Below are positions 43,979-52,729 of a DNA stretch of 64,000 bases, in pieces. The position numbers and the translations under genes were made by a program. The stretch covers positions 1-64,000 of the forward strand of contig CAXSBR010000013.1 of assembly GCA_964236495.1 (NCBI GenBank), given 5' to 3'. The notes beneath the pieces were generated by a model. The model saw only the letters and a list, made by a program, of their open reading frames with translations, did not search any database and was not told the DNA's origin. Numbering within the stretch: position 1 is the first letter of the stretch; every line of letters begins with the position of its first letter. Source of the DNA: CAXSBR01 sp964236495. GTDB taxonomy: Bacteria; Actinomycetota; Actinomycetes; Mycobacteriales; Jatrophihabitantaceae.

Positions 43979-45366
43979 CAACCACGGCCGGAGGTTCAGC
44001 CGAACAGTCAAGAGGCACCTCCTCGCTGTGGGGCGGCGCGCCGGCTCAGCTTCGGCCGGCGCTGACAGGCGACCGACGTGCCGACGTCGTCATCGTCGGC
44101 GCCGGCTACACCGGCCTGTGGACGGCGTACTACCTGCTTCGTTCCCGGCCCGATCTCGACGTCGTCCTGGTGGAGTCGGAGTACGCCGGCTTCGGCGCAT
44201 CGGGTCGCAACGGTGGCTGGTGCTCGGCGTTGTACCCGGTGAGTTTGTCGACGTTGTCGCGCGAGTTCGGGCGCGATGCCGCGATCGCGCAGTACCGGGC
44301 CATGCAGTCGTCTGTCGCCGAGATCGGCCGCGTGGTGGAGTCCGAGGGCATCGACTGCGACTGGGCTATGGGCGGCACCGTCGTCGTTGCCCGGTCACCG
44401 GCGCAACTCCAAGCGGCACGTGCCGAGGTCGCCGAAGCTGCCGAGTTCGGTTTCGGCGACGACGTCACACTGCTGGACGCTGCCACTGCCCGCGCCCACC
44501 TGGACGCGACCGATGTGCTGGGCGGCGTCTTCACTGCGCACTGTGCGGCGATCCAGCCCCGCAAGCTGGCGTGGGGTTTGGCCGACGTCGTCACCGCACT
44601 CGGTGCCGACCTGTACGAGCACACGACGGCCACCACCATCGAGCCGGGCATCGTGCGCACGACCGGCGGCGACATCCGGGCCGATTTCGTCGTCCGTGCG
44701 ACCGAGGGGTACACCAGCCAGCTCTCCGGCGCGGCCCGCGATCTGGTGCCGGTGTATTCGCTGATCATCGCCACCGAGCCGCTGTCAGCGGCGGCGTGGA
44801 AGCGGATCGGGCTCGCCCATCGCCAGACCTTCAGCGATTTTCGGCACCTCATCGTCTACGGCCAGCGCACCGCCGACGACCGGCTGGTGTTCGGCGGCCG
44901 TGGCGCGCCGTATCACTTCGGCAGCCGGATCGACCCCGCCTTCGACTCCGACGACGCGGTGTTCGCGGCGCTGCGTGCGACCTTGGTGGAGATGTTCCCG
45001 CACCTTGCCGACGTCGCAATCACCCATCGCTGGGGCGGTCCGCTGGGGATTGCGCGGGACTGGCACGCATCGGTGACGTTGGATGGCGCCACCGGCCTTG
45101 CAGCCGCAGGCGGCTACGTCGGCGATGGCGTGGCCACCAGCAACCTGGCCGGACGGACGCTGGCCGATCTGCTTACCGGCCGGGCCAGCGAGCTGACTTC
45201 GCTGCCCTGGGTAGGTCACCGATCACCGCGTTGGGAGCCCGAACCGCTGCGCTGGCTGGGCGCGAATGCGGCGCTGCAGGCGATGACGTGGGCGGACTCG
45301 GCGGAATCGCGCAGCGGGCGCCCCTCGGTTGCTGCCGGCCTGGTGCATCGCGCGCTGGGTCACTGA
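43975..45366 (+). CDS. FAD-dependent amine/amino-acid oxidoreductase (DadA/PuuB-like, apparent CTG start)
   Basis: The protein has about 463 residues and the DAO fold. The dinucleotide motif VGAGYTG (GxGxxG at 42-47) lies in ADVVIVGAGYTGLWTAYYL. Further DAO landmarks are GFGASGRNGGW and LAAAGGYVGDGVATSNLAGR. Relatives include gamma-glutamylputrescine oxidase. The first standard start in frame, GTG 44170, would remove the FAD motif. The only good upstream candidate is CTG 43975, overlapping the ald stop (CTGA), with GAGG seven bases before it. This matches the arrangement at cysT. Confidence 0.85.
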   Translation: MTTTAGGSAEQSRGTSSLWGGAPAQLRPALTGDRRADVVIVGAGYTGLWTAYYLLRSRPDLDVVLVESEYAGFGASGRNGGWCSALYPVSLSTLSREFGRDAAIAQYRAMQSSVAEIGRVVESEGIDCDWAMGGTVVVARSPAQLQAARAEVAEAAEFGFGDDVTLLDAATARAHLDATDVLGGVFTAHCAAIQPRKLAWGLADVVTALGADLYEHTTATTIEPGIVRTTGGDIRADFVVRATEGYTSQLSGAARDLVPVYSLIIATEPLSAAAWKRIGLAHRQTFSDFRHLIVYGQRTADDRLVFGGRGAPYHFGSRIDPAFDSDDAVFAALRATLVEMFPHLADVAITHRWGGPLGIARDWHASVTLDGATGLAAAGGYVGDGVATSNLAGRTLADLLTGRASELTSLPWVGHRSPRWEPEPLRWLGANAALQAMTWADSAESRSGRPSVAAGLVHRALGH

Positions 45367-45377
45367 GCGCGCCACTG

Positions 45378-46076
45378 ATGACGACCGACCAGCCGCCGAC
45401 CGACCAGCCGCCGCCCGGCGATCCAGCGCCGACGGCGGTCACGCGACTGCGCGAAAAGCAACGCACCGACCGCGCCGCCCTGGATGCCCTGCTCGACGAG
45501 GTACACATCGCCCACGTCGGCGTCGTACTCGATAACGGCCAGCCACTGGTTCTGCCCACTGCGTGCGCGCGCGATGGCGACCAGCTACTGCTGCACGGGT
45601 CCACCGGTTCACCGTGGCTGCGCCGGGCGGCGGCCGGTGCGTCAGTGAGCGTCGCCGTCACCGCCTTCGACGGCCTGGTCTACGCCCGCTCGGCGTTCGA
45701 GTCCTCGATGCACTACCGCAGTGCGGTGCTGTTCGGGCGCGCCACGGTGCTGACCGACCGGAGCGCGAAGCTGGCGGCGCTCGACTGTCTCACCGAGGCG
45801 CTACTACCAGGTCGGGTGGCGCAGGTGCGGCGCCCGACGGCGGCCGAACTTGCCGCGACGAACGTGCTCGCGCTATTGATCTCCGACGCTCCGGCGCCGA
45901 GCTGGTCGGTCAAGGTCGGCGACGGTTGGCCCGAGGATCTCGCCGCGGACGTCGCCGGTTCAGCCTGGGCGGGCGTGGTGCCGGCCCGGATCTGCTACGG
46001 CGCGCCCGTCGACGCTCCGGATCTGCGTGGCGGCATTGTGGCACCGGCGTCGGCATACCGCGCCGTGACCGACTGA
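45378..46076 (+). CDS. Pyridoxamine 5'-phosphate oxidase-fold (PPOX) protein
   Basis: The protein has 232 residues with a split-barrel flavin-binding fold: ALLDEVHIAHVGVVLDNGQP near the N-terminus and MHYRSAVLFGRATVL in the middle. The disordered N-terminus is rich in P, D and T. It is a 'pyridoxamine 5'-phosphate oxidase family' protein rather than a PdxH orthologue; such genes often accompany aminotransferase clusters in Streptomyces. Cofactor (FMN, F420 or haem) cannot be told. It follows the FAD oxidase by 11 bases, so the two are probably co-transcribed. Confidence 0.78.
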   Translation: MTTDQPPTDQPPPGDPAPTAVTRLREKQRTDRAALDALLDEVHIAHVGVVLDNGQPLVLPTACARDGDQLLLHGSTGSPWLRRAAAGASVSVAVTAFDGLVYARSAFESSMHYRSAVLFGRATVLTDRSAKLAALDCLTEALLPGRVAQVRRPTAAELAATNVLALLISDAPAPSWSVKVGDGWPEDLAADVAGSAWAGVVPARICYGAPVDAPDLRGGIVAPASAYRAVTD

Positions 46077-46088
46077 CCGCCAGCGGGT

Positions 46089-46634
46089 TCAGCCCGTACG
46101 CGCCGCCGCGAGGATCTTGAGGCTGGTGTGGTGCCAGCGGCCGGTGGTCTTCACCGGACCGAGCAGCCGCTTGGTCTCCGCGGGCGGGGTTCGCGCCCAC
46201 GCCTGCGCGTCGGCGATCTCGACATACAGGGCGTCGGCATCGGCGGCTACGACGGTGAAGCTCCCGTTCGCGCTGGTCACCGGCAGGGCTGGCAGGTCGG
46301 CGGCGGGCTGGCGCAGGAACAGCACCAGGCGTCGTTCAGCCGGGCCCAGCTCGCGCGGGGCAAACGGTGCGTGCTCGACGATGCGGGCAAACTCATCCAG
46401 TTCCAGCAGCACGGTGTCCACCGCGAAGCCGAACTCCGCTGCCATCGCCTGCTCGATCGCTACCTGCACTGCAGCCGCCGGCGTAGCGCCTAATACCTCG
46501 AAGAACAGGTTGCCGGTCTGGATGTAGGTGCCCACGTCGGAGTAACCGAGCGCAGCAATGACCTGTCGCAGACGGGCCATGTTCATCTGACGCTTGCCCA
46601 CGTTGACCGCCGCCAGCAGCGCGACGTAACGCAC
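46089..46634 (-). CDS. DUF1697 family protein
   Basis: The protein has 181 residues and the DUF1697 pattern: YVALLAAVNVGKRQMNMARL at the N-terminus, YIQTGNLFFE and a C-terminal RWHHTSLKIL. Function unknown. GTG 46634 begins three bases after the rlmN stop, so it is the last gene of that unit. It is convergent with the PPOX gene, with 12 bp between the stops. Confidence 0.85.
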   Translation of the reverse strand: MRYVALLAAVNVGKRQMNMARLRQVIAALGYSDVGTYIQTGNLFFEVLGATPAAAVQVAIEQAMAAEFGFAVDTVLLELDEFARIVEHAPFAPRELGPAERRLVLFLRQPAADLPALPVTSANGSFTVVAADADALYVEIADAQAWARTPPAETKRLLGPVKTTGRWHHTSLKILAAARTG

Positions 46635-46637
46635 TCG

Positions 46638-47795
46638 TCAGCCCAGCGCGGCCAGCTGGCCGCAAGCGCCGTCGATGTCCTGGCCACGGGTGTCGCGCAC
46701 GGTGACCGGTACACCGGCAGCCTGCAGCCGGCGGACGAACTCGTCCTGCACGCGTCGCGGCGAGGCGTCCCACTGCGAGCCCGGCGTCGGGTTGAGCGGA
46801 ATGAGGTTGACGTGGGCATTGCGCTTGGCGAGCAGCTTGCCCAGCAGATCGGCGCGAAACGGTTGGTCGTTGATGTCGCGGATCATGGCGTACTCGATGG
46901 AGTAGCGACGCCCGGTGCGTCCGGCGTAGGCGTCCGCGGCCTCGAGCACCTCCCGAACCTTCCAGCGCGTGTTCACCGGCACCAGGGTGTCGCGCAGCTC
47001 GTCGTCGGGCGCGTGCAGGGAAACGGCCAGCGTCAGGTTGAGTCCTTCGTCGACAAGGCGATGGATGGCCGGAACCAGCCCGACCGTCGACATCGTGATC
47101 GAACGCTGCGCCAGGCCCAGGCCGGCCGGGGACGGGTCCACGAGACGCCGAACCGCTGCCAGAACGCGGTGGTAGTTGGCCAGCGGCTCCCCCATGCCCA
47201 TGAACACCACGTTGGACAGCCGGCCCGGACCACCGGGCAGTTCACCGGCAGCGGTCGAGGCCGCGGCAGCGACGACCTGATCGACGATCTCACCGGTGCT
47301 CAGGTTCCGTTTCAGACCACCCTGGCCGGTGGCGCAGAACGGGCAGGCCATTCCGCAGCCGACCTGGCTGGAGATGCACACCGTCGTCCGCTCGCGCCGC
47401 ACCAGCTCCCCGTCCACCTCGACCGATGGATACCGCATCAGCACGCTTTCCACCAGGGTGCCGTCGAACAGCCGCCACAGCGTCTTGCGGGTCAGACCGG
47501 CGTCTGCCGGCACCGAGCGCACCTCGTGCAGCAGCTCGGGGAACAGCGACGCCGTCACTGCTTCCCGCGCGCCGGTGGGGATGTCGGTCATCGTGGTCGG
47601 ATCGCGTACCAGCCGGGCGAAGTACTGGCGCGACAGCTGATCGGCGCGAAAGGCGGGCAGGCCGAGCTCCTTAACGGCGGCGCGGCGCGCGTCGGAGTCC
47701 AGGTCGGCCAGGTGGCGTGGCGTGCGTTGGCCGCGCCGGGGGGCATCGAAGACGAGCGGAAGCGAGGTCATGACCGTGTCCATTCTCCCACGCAT
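46638..47795 (-). CDS. rlmN: Dual-specificity RNA methyltransferase RlmN
   Basis: RlmN is a radical-SAM enzyme that methylates C2 of A2503 in 23S rRNA and A37 of some tRNAs. The 385-residue protein has the cluster motif C147-x3-C151-x2-C154 (CGMACPFC) and a late conserved cysteine in DGACGQL near the end. FMGMGEPLANY is a further hallmark. ATG 47795 has GAAGG seven bases upstream; two more in-frame ATGs follow within 24 bases. Confidence 0.95.
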   Translation of the reverse strand: MRGRMDTVMTSLPLVFDAPRRGQRTPRHLADLDSDARRAAVKELGLPAFRADQLSRQYFARLVRDPTTMTDIPTGAREAVTASLFPELLHEVRSVPADAGLTRKTLWRLFDGTLVESVLMRYPSVEVDGELVRRERTTVCISSQVGCGMACPFCATGQGGLKRNLSTGEIVDQVVAAAASTAAGELPGGPGRLSNVVFMGMGEPLANYHRVLAAVRRLVDPSPAGLGLAQRSITMSTVGLVPAIHRLVDEGLNLTLAVSLHAPDDELRDTLVPVNTRWKVREVLEAADAYAGRTGRRYSIEYAMIRDINDQPFRADLLGKLLAKRNAHVNLIPLNPTPGSQWDASPRRVQDEFVRRLQAAGVPVTVRDTRGQDIDGACGQLAALG

Positions 47796-47816
47796 GGACG
47801 CGCCTTCGGGCAGGAC

Positions 47817-48926
47817 TCAGCTGCCCAGCACGAGCTCGAAGGCCAGGTACGCCACTGCAGCGCAGGGCAGCAGCGAGTCCAGCCGGTCCATCAGTCCGCC
47901 GTGGCCGGGCAGCAGCCGGCCCATGTCCTTGACGCCCAGGTCGCGTTTGATCATGGATTCACCCAGGTCGCCCAGCGTCGCGGTGACGGCGATGGCACAC
48001 CCGAACAGCGCACCCAGACCCCACGTGTGGTGGAACAGCAGGCTCATCAGCAGCGCGCCCACAACCGCGCAGGCCAGCACTGAGCCGCCGAAGCCTTCCC
48101 ACGACTTCTTGGGCGACACCGCCGGTGCCATCGGATGCCGCCCAAACAGCACACCCGCGGTGTACCCGCCGACGTCACTGCACACCACCAGCGCGATGAA
48201 CGCCAGTACCCGCCCGGCGCCGTCGGAATAAGCGGCGAGCAGCACCGCGAAACCCCCCAGCAGCGGAACGTAGATGGCCACGAACGCCGCCGCGCCGGCG
48301 TCGCGCTGGAAGCCCTCGACGCCGCCGTCCAGTCGCCAGACCAGTACACCGGCCACCGTCAGCAGCAACCCGAGCACGAGGGCGTTGGAGCCCTGAAACC
48401 AGGCACCGACGTCCATCGCCAACCCGCCGGCGAGCAGGGGCACCAACGGTGCATGGACCCCGCGGTGCGCCATCGCCCGCACTGTCTCGAAGCTGCCATA
48501 GGCCATCGCCGCGCAGACGACGACGACGAAACTGGGCCGGTAGAGCAGCAGCGAGGCCGTGACTGCGGCCGCAAGTGCGACGCCGACACCGACGGCGGCA
48601 GGCAAGTTGCGCCCAGCGCGCGACGCGCGCGGAGCGGAAGCTCCTGATGCTGATGCTGATGCTGATGCTGATGCTGATGCAGGTGCAGGTGCAGGTGCAG
48701 GTGCCGGTGCCGGTGCAGGTGCCGGTGCGGATACCGGTGCCGAGATCAGGGACGGCGCGGGCGCCGCTGCGACGAGCAACGGCCCTGGTTGCGGCGCACT
48801 CGGCGGGTCGTCGGCGTCGGCGCGGTAGTGCCGACCGGTTCCCGCGGCGCGCGCAGCCAGCTGGGCGGCAGCAATCTGCTCGACGTCGAGATTTTCGTCG
48901 TTGTCGCCGGCACTGTGTCGACCCAT
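47817..48926 (-). CDS. cdsA: Phosphatidate cytidylyltransferase with repeat-rich N-terminal tail
   Basis: CdsA makes CDP-diacylglycerol from phosphatidate and CTP in the membrane. The C-terminal signature SMIKRDLGVKDMGRLLPGHG, followed by GLMDRLD, is intact. About eight hydrophobic helices follow residue 110. The 369-residue protein is longer than most because of an N-terminal tail of about 105 residues made of AP and AS dipeptides, encoded by a hexanucleotide repeat. It lies between rlmN and frr, the usual place. Confidence 0.95.
   Translation of the reverse strand: MGRHSAGDNDENLDVEQIAAAQLAARAAGTGRHYRADADDPPSAPQPGPLLVAAAPAPSLISAPVSAPAPAPAPAPAPAPAPASASASASASASGASAPRASRAGRNLPAAVGVGVALAAAVTASLLLYRPSFVVVVCAAMAYGSFETVRAMAHRGVHAPLVPLLAGGLAMDVGAWFQGSNALVLGLLLTVAGVLVWRLDGGVEGFQRDAGAAAFVAIYVPLLGGFAVLLAAYSDGAGRVLAFIALVVCSDVGGYTAGVLFGRHPMAPAVSPKKSWEGFGGSVLACAVVGALLMSLLFHHTWGLGALFGCAIAVTATLGDLGESMIKRDLGVKDMGRLLPGHGGLMDRLDSLLPCAAVAYLAFELVLGS
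48645..48740. repeat. Hexanucleotide repeat inside cdsA
   Basis: Sixteen consecutive hexamers: six TGATGC units at 48645-48680, then AGGTGC, CGGTGC and one GGATAC unit to 48740. Read on the minus strand they encode serine-alanine and proline-alanine dipeptides. The unit length is a multiple of three, so gain or loss of units keeps the frame. Confidence 0.92.
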
Positions 48927-48984
48927 GAGACCTGATTCTCGGCTGACCGTGGCTTGAGAGCTGAGGCGTCGGAACGTTGCCGCG

Positions 48985-49542
48985 TCAGACCTCGAGCAGT
49001 TCTGCTTCCTTGTTCTTGACGACGTCGTCGACGTTCGTGGTGTAGCGGCCTGTCAACTTGTCCAGCTCACCCTCGGCCCGATGCGCGTCGTCCTCGCCGA
49101 CTTCCCCATCTTTGGCCAGCTTGTCCAGCCGCTCCTTGGCCTGGCGACGAACCGCGCGAATGGACACCTTGGCGTCCTCGCCCTTACCGCGAGCGAGCTT
49201 GGCCATGTCGCGGCGGCGCTCCTCGGTGAGCTGGGGGAAGATCACCCGAATGATGACGCCGTCGTTGCTGGGGTTGACACCGAGGTCGCTGTCGCGGATC
49301 GACTTTTCCAGCGCCGGCAGCTGGGTGGCGTCGTAGGGCTTGATGACGGCCATCCGCGCCTCGGGAACCTGCACCGACGCCAACTGCGACAAGGGCGTCT
49401 GCGCGCCGTAGTAGTCGATGCTGATGCGCGAGAAGGCGCTGGGCGTGGCGCGCCCGGTGCGGATGCCGGCGAGCTCATCGCGGGCGACCGACACGGCCTT
49501 CTCCATCCGCTCTTCGGCGTCGAAGAGTGTTTCGTCGATCAT
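48985..49542 (-). CDS. frr: Ribosome recycling factor
   Basis: RRF splits post-termination ribosomes with EF-G. The 185-residue protein is full length, with EERMEKAVSVARDELAGIRT, the RTGRATPS motif and PQLTEERRRDMAKLARGKGE. ATG 49542 is preceded by GGGGAA. It follows pyrH, as in most bacteria. Confidence 0.97.
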   Translation of the reverse strand: MIDETLFDAEERMEKAVSVARDELAGIRTGRATPSAFSRISIDYYGAQTPLSQLASVQVPEARMAVIKPYDATQLPALEKSIRDSDLGVNPSNDGVIIRVIFPQLTEERRRDMAKLARGKGEDAKVSIRAVRRQAKERLDKLAKDGEVGEDDAHRAEGELDKLTGRYTTNVDDVVKNKEAELLEV

Positions 49543-49605
49543 CGCTGTTCCCCTCGAAACGCTCGTGCGGGTGGACGGCTGCGGAAACGGGGTTGGCCAG
49601 TTCGC

Positions 49606-50490
49606 TCAGGCCGACGCAACGACGCTGGCCGAACTCAACGTGCTGACCAACGTGCCGAGGCGCTCGCCGCGGACCACCCGTCCGATATTGCCATCGTCCA
49701 GGGCGAATACGACAATCGGCAGGCCGGTGTCGCGGCACAGGCTGAACGCGGTCGAGTCGGCCACCTTCAGGCCACGCTGCAGCACCTCGTCGTAGCTGAT
49801 GCGCTCGAAGCGGGTCGCTTCGGGATGGGTGCTGGGGTCGGCGTCGTACACGCCGTCCACCCCGTTCTTGCCCATCAGCAAGATTTCGCACTCGATCTCC
49901 AGCGCCCGCTGCGCGGCGGCGGTGTCGGTGGAGAAGTAGGGCATGCCCACGCCCGCGCCGAAGATGACGACGCGGCCACGTTCGAGGTGCCGCTCGGCCT
50001 TGCGCGGAATGTAGGGCTCGGCAACTTGGCCCATCGTGATGGCAGTCTGGACGCGGGTAGGGACACCGCGCTTCTCCAGGAAGTCCTGCAGGGCAACGGC
50101 GTTCATGACGGTGCCCAGCATCGCCATGTAGTCGGCGCGGTCACGGTCCATGCCGCGCTGGGACAGCTGGGCGCCGCGGAAGAAGTTGCCGCCGCCGACT
50201 ACGACGGCAACTTCGGTGCCTGAAGCCACGACGTCGGCGATCTGGGCAGCAATGTTGTCCACCACGCCCGGATCGATGCCCACCTCACCACCACCGAACA
50301 CCTCACCGGACAGCTTGAGCATGACCCGCCGGTACTGCCCTGGTGGAACCGTGACCGCACGTTGCGCCAGCTCGTCGGGGCCGCGCGCGGAGAACCGCCG
50401 TGGCAATCCATCAGCCAGCATCATCGCGGCCCGCCCGTCGACGGGTGTGACGACGGGCAGTGCTTCAGCCGGTGCCTCGAGTCCGCCCAC
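49606..50490 (-). CDS. pyrH: UMP kinase with N-terminal extension
   Basis: PyrH phosphorylates UMP to UDP with ATP. The 294-residue protein has the amino-acid-kinase core starting at RRVMLKLSGEVFGGG; further landmarks are VVVGGGNFFRG, GTVMNAVALQDFLE and LLMGKNGVDGVYDADP. The core is preceded by about 50 residues not present in most PyrH proteins. GTG 50490 has a perfect AGGAGG seven bases upstream, which supports this long form. Confidence 0.95.
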   Translation of the reverse strand: MGGLEAPAEALPVVTPVDGRAAMMLADGLPRRFSARGPDELAQRAVTVPPGQYRRVMLKLSGEVFGGGEVGIDPGVVDNIAAQIADVVASGTEVAVVVGGGNFFRGAQLSQRGMDRDRADYMAMLGTVMNAVALQDFLEKRGVPTRVQTAITMGQVAEPYIPRKAERHLERGRVVIFGAGVGMPYFSTDTAAAQRALEIECEILLMGKNGVDGVYDADPSTHPEATRFERISYDEVLQRGLKVADSTAFSLCRDTGLPIVVFALDDGNIGRVVRGERLGTLVSTLSSASVVASA

Positions 50491-50587
50491 TGATGCGCCT
50501 CCTGATAACTGGACTGCGAGTGGTTGCCGGGTGTTGACCGGTGGTGGTGCAGGTGCGGCCTGGAACCTACTCCGCATCGGCGACGTG

Positions 50588-51418
50588 TCAGGAGCGCCCG
50601 ACCTCGAAGTGGGCGAAGCCGGTGAGCGTGACACCGGCAGCTTCCAGGGTTGCCTGGACTGTCTTCTTGCCGTCCTGGACCGAGGGTTGCTCCAGCAGAA
50701 CCTTGTCCTTGTAAAAGCTGTTGACGCTGCCTTCAACGATTTTGGCCATCGCGGCTTCGGGCTTGCCGTCCTTCTCGGCCTTGGCTGTCGCGACGCGGCG
50801 TTCGGCATCGATGGCGTCGGCGGGCACCTCGTTGCGGGTCAGGTACGACGCACGCAGCGCTGCCACCTGCATCGCCGCGCCACGGGCGGCTGCGATGTCG
50901 GAACCAGTGAAAGCGACGAGGACGCCCACCTGTGGCGGCAGGTCGGCTGCCTTCTTGTGCAGGTAGGTGGCAACCTGCCCACCGGCGGGAGCCGCGAGCT
51001 TGGTCGCGCGGGCGAGCTCCAACTTCTCCCCGATGACGGCTGCCAGGCCGGTGATGGCGTCGGCGACGGTGCCGTCGTCCAGGCCAACACCCAGCAGCGC
51101 GTCGCGGTCTTGGACGTCCGATCCTGCGAACACCTCGACGATTGCACCGGCCAGTGTCTGGAACTGCCCGTTCTTGCTGACGTAGTCGGTCTCGCACGCC
51201 AACTCGATCATCGCGTTACCCGACACGGCGATCAGGCCGTTCTGGGTTTCGCGCTCTGCGCCACGCTTGGCAGCCTTGGCCGCACCACTGACGCGCAGAA
51301 CCTCTACGGCCCTGTCCAGATCGCCGTCGGCCTCAGTGAGCGCCTTCTTGCACTCCATCATTCCCGCGCCGGTCAGGTCGCGGAGCTTCTTCACATCTGC
51401 AGCGGTAATCGTCGCCAT
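50588..51418 (-). CDS. tsf: Elongation factor Ts
   Basis: EF-Ts recharges EF-Tu with GTP. The 276-residue protein has the N-terminal UBA-like domain (LRDLTGAGMMECKKALTEAD), the TDYVSKNGQF motif that contacts EF-Tu, and the C-terminal dimerisation region. ATG 51418 gives the canonical MATITAADVK start. It lies between rpsB and pyrH. Confidence 0.97.
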   Translation of the reverse strand: MATITAADVKKLRDLTGAGMMECKKALTEADGDLDRAVEVLRVSGAAKAAKRGAERETQNGLIAVSGNAMIELACETDYVSKNGQFQTLAGAIVEVFAGSDVQDRDALLGVGLDDGTVADAITGLAAVIGEKLELARATKLAAPAGGQVATYLHKKAADLPPQVGVLVAFTGSDIAAARGAAMQVAALRASYLTRNEVPADAIDAERRVATAKAEKDGKPEAAMAKIVEGSVNSFYKDKVLLEQPSVQDGKKTVQATLEAAGVTLTGFAHFEVGRS

Positions 51419-51456
51419 TGTCTGCGCTGGTCCTTCGTTGTGTTCTCGAGCGGAAG

Positions 51457-51478
51457 GCGGCACGCAAAAAAGTGCCGC
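51457..51478 (-). promoter_or_regulatory. Hairpin in the rpsB-tsf spacer
   Basis: GCGGCAC and GTGCCGC form a 7-bp stem around an eight-base loop; on the minus strand the loop is a T tract. The run of T lies inside the loop, so this is not a standard terminator. It may be an attenuator or an RNase site that sets the ratio of S2 to EF-Ts. Confidence 0.45.
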
Positions 51479-51601
51479 AGTGCCAGGCCCGGCGGGCCGG
51501 ACGGATGACGTGGTGGCTGGTCCGGGCAGGGGCGTCAAGCCCCTGCCCGCAAGCCCATTGAGCCTGCGCGCCGGTAGGACCCAGCGCGCTACGGCAGCCG
51601 A

Positions 51602-52729
51602 TCAGGCGCCGGGAGTCGATGCCTTTGCGCTGGCCGGATCGAGTGCGGGGAGCGTAGCTTCTGCGCTGTCCACGGACCCGACGTCGACGCTCGAGTTGCC
51701 AGTGGCCGACGTGTCGGCCGTGGCAATCGCGTCGGCGGTGACCGTGGTCGAGGACGGATCGTCGTCGGTGGTCGTCGCGGAGTCCGCCGTGCCGGCCTCG
51801 ATGCCGGCGCCCGGAGTAGCGGCGGTACCGGCGGCAACGCTGTCGTCGTCGGCGGACGCGGCGAGCACTGCCGCCGGTGCTGCCGATGCCGCACCCGCCG
51901 GCGCGTCCTGGTCGGCCGAGGCCACTGTGGAGGGCTGGGCGCCCGTCTCCAGCAGGGCTCGCTCCCAGTCGGCCAGCGGCTCACCGGTTCCTACCCGGCC
52001 GCGCTCGTCGCCGGCGTCGCGCCCGGCGTTGGCCGAGGCGGCTGCCCGCTGGATCAGACCCTCGGCAACGGCGTCGGCGATTACCCGGGTGAGCAGGGCG
52101 GCGCTGCGGATGGCATCGTCGTTGCCCGGAATCTTGTAGTCGACCTCGTCGGGATCGCAGTTGGTGTCCAGGATCGCGATCACCGGAATGTTGAGCTTGC
52201 GGGCCTCGCCGACGGCGATGTGTTCCTTTTTCGTGTCCACGATCCACACCGCGCTGGGCACACGCGCCATTTCGCGGATGCCGCCGAGGGTCTTCTGCAA
52301 CTTGCCCATTTCGCGGGTGAGAATGAGCTGTTCTTTCTTGGTGGCGGTACCTTCCCAGCCGTTCTGCTCCATCGACTCCAGCTCCTTGAGCCGCTGGATG
52401 CGGGTGTGCACGGTCTGGAAGTTGGTGAGCATGCCGCCCAACCAGCGGTGGTTGACGTAGGGCATCCCGACGCGGGTCGCCTGGTCGGCGATCGGCTCCT
52501 GAGCCTGCCGCTTCGTGCCGACAAACAGCACCGTGCCGCCGTGGGCAACGGTTTCCTTCACGAACTCGAAGGCCTTGTCGATGTAGGACAGCGTCTGCTG
52601 CAGATCAATGATGTAGATGCCGTTGCGCTCGGTGAAGATGAATCGCTTCATCTTGGGATTCCAGCGCCGGGTCTGATGTCCGAAGTGGACACCGGAGTCG
52701 AGCATTTCGCGCATTGTCACGACGGCCAT
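51602..52729 (-). CDS. rpsB: 30S ribosomal protein S2 with long acidic C-terminal tail
   Basis: S2 is a 30S subunit protein. Residues 1 to about 235 match the family (TMREMLDSGVHFGHQTRRWN, YVNHRWLGGMLTN and DTNCDPDEVDYKIPGNDDAI). The tail of about 130 residues is rich in A, S, T and D, has almost no basic residues and is probably disordered. It makes the protein 375 residues, compared with about 240-300 in most bacteria. Tails of varying length are known in actinobacteria, but this one is long. ATG 52729 starts the canonical MAVVTM. Confidence 0.96.
   Translation of the reverse strand: MAVVTMREMLDSGVHFGHQTRRWNPKMKRFIFTERNGIYIIDLQQTLSYIDKAFEFVKETVAHGGTVLFVGTKRQAQEPIADQATRVGMPYVNHRWLGGMLTNFQTVHTRIQRLKELESMEQNGWEGTATKKEQLILTREMGKLQKTLGGIREMARVPSAVWIVDTKKEHIAVGEARKLNIPVIAILDTNCDPDEVDYKIPGNDDAIRSAALLTRVIADAVAEGLIQRAAASANAGRDAGDERGRVGTGEPLADWERALLETGAQPSTVASADQDAPAGAASAAPAAVLAASADDDSVAAGTAATPGAGIEAGTADSATTTDDDPSSTTVTADAIATADTSATGNSSVDVGSVDSAEATLPALDPASAKASTPGA

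Noticed and set aside
46812..48083. 423-codon open frame opposite rlmN and cdsA
   Set aside because: It runs across two well-identified genes and has no recognisable domain.
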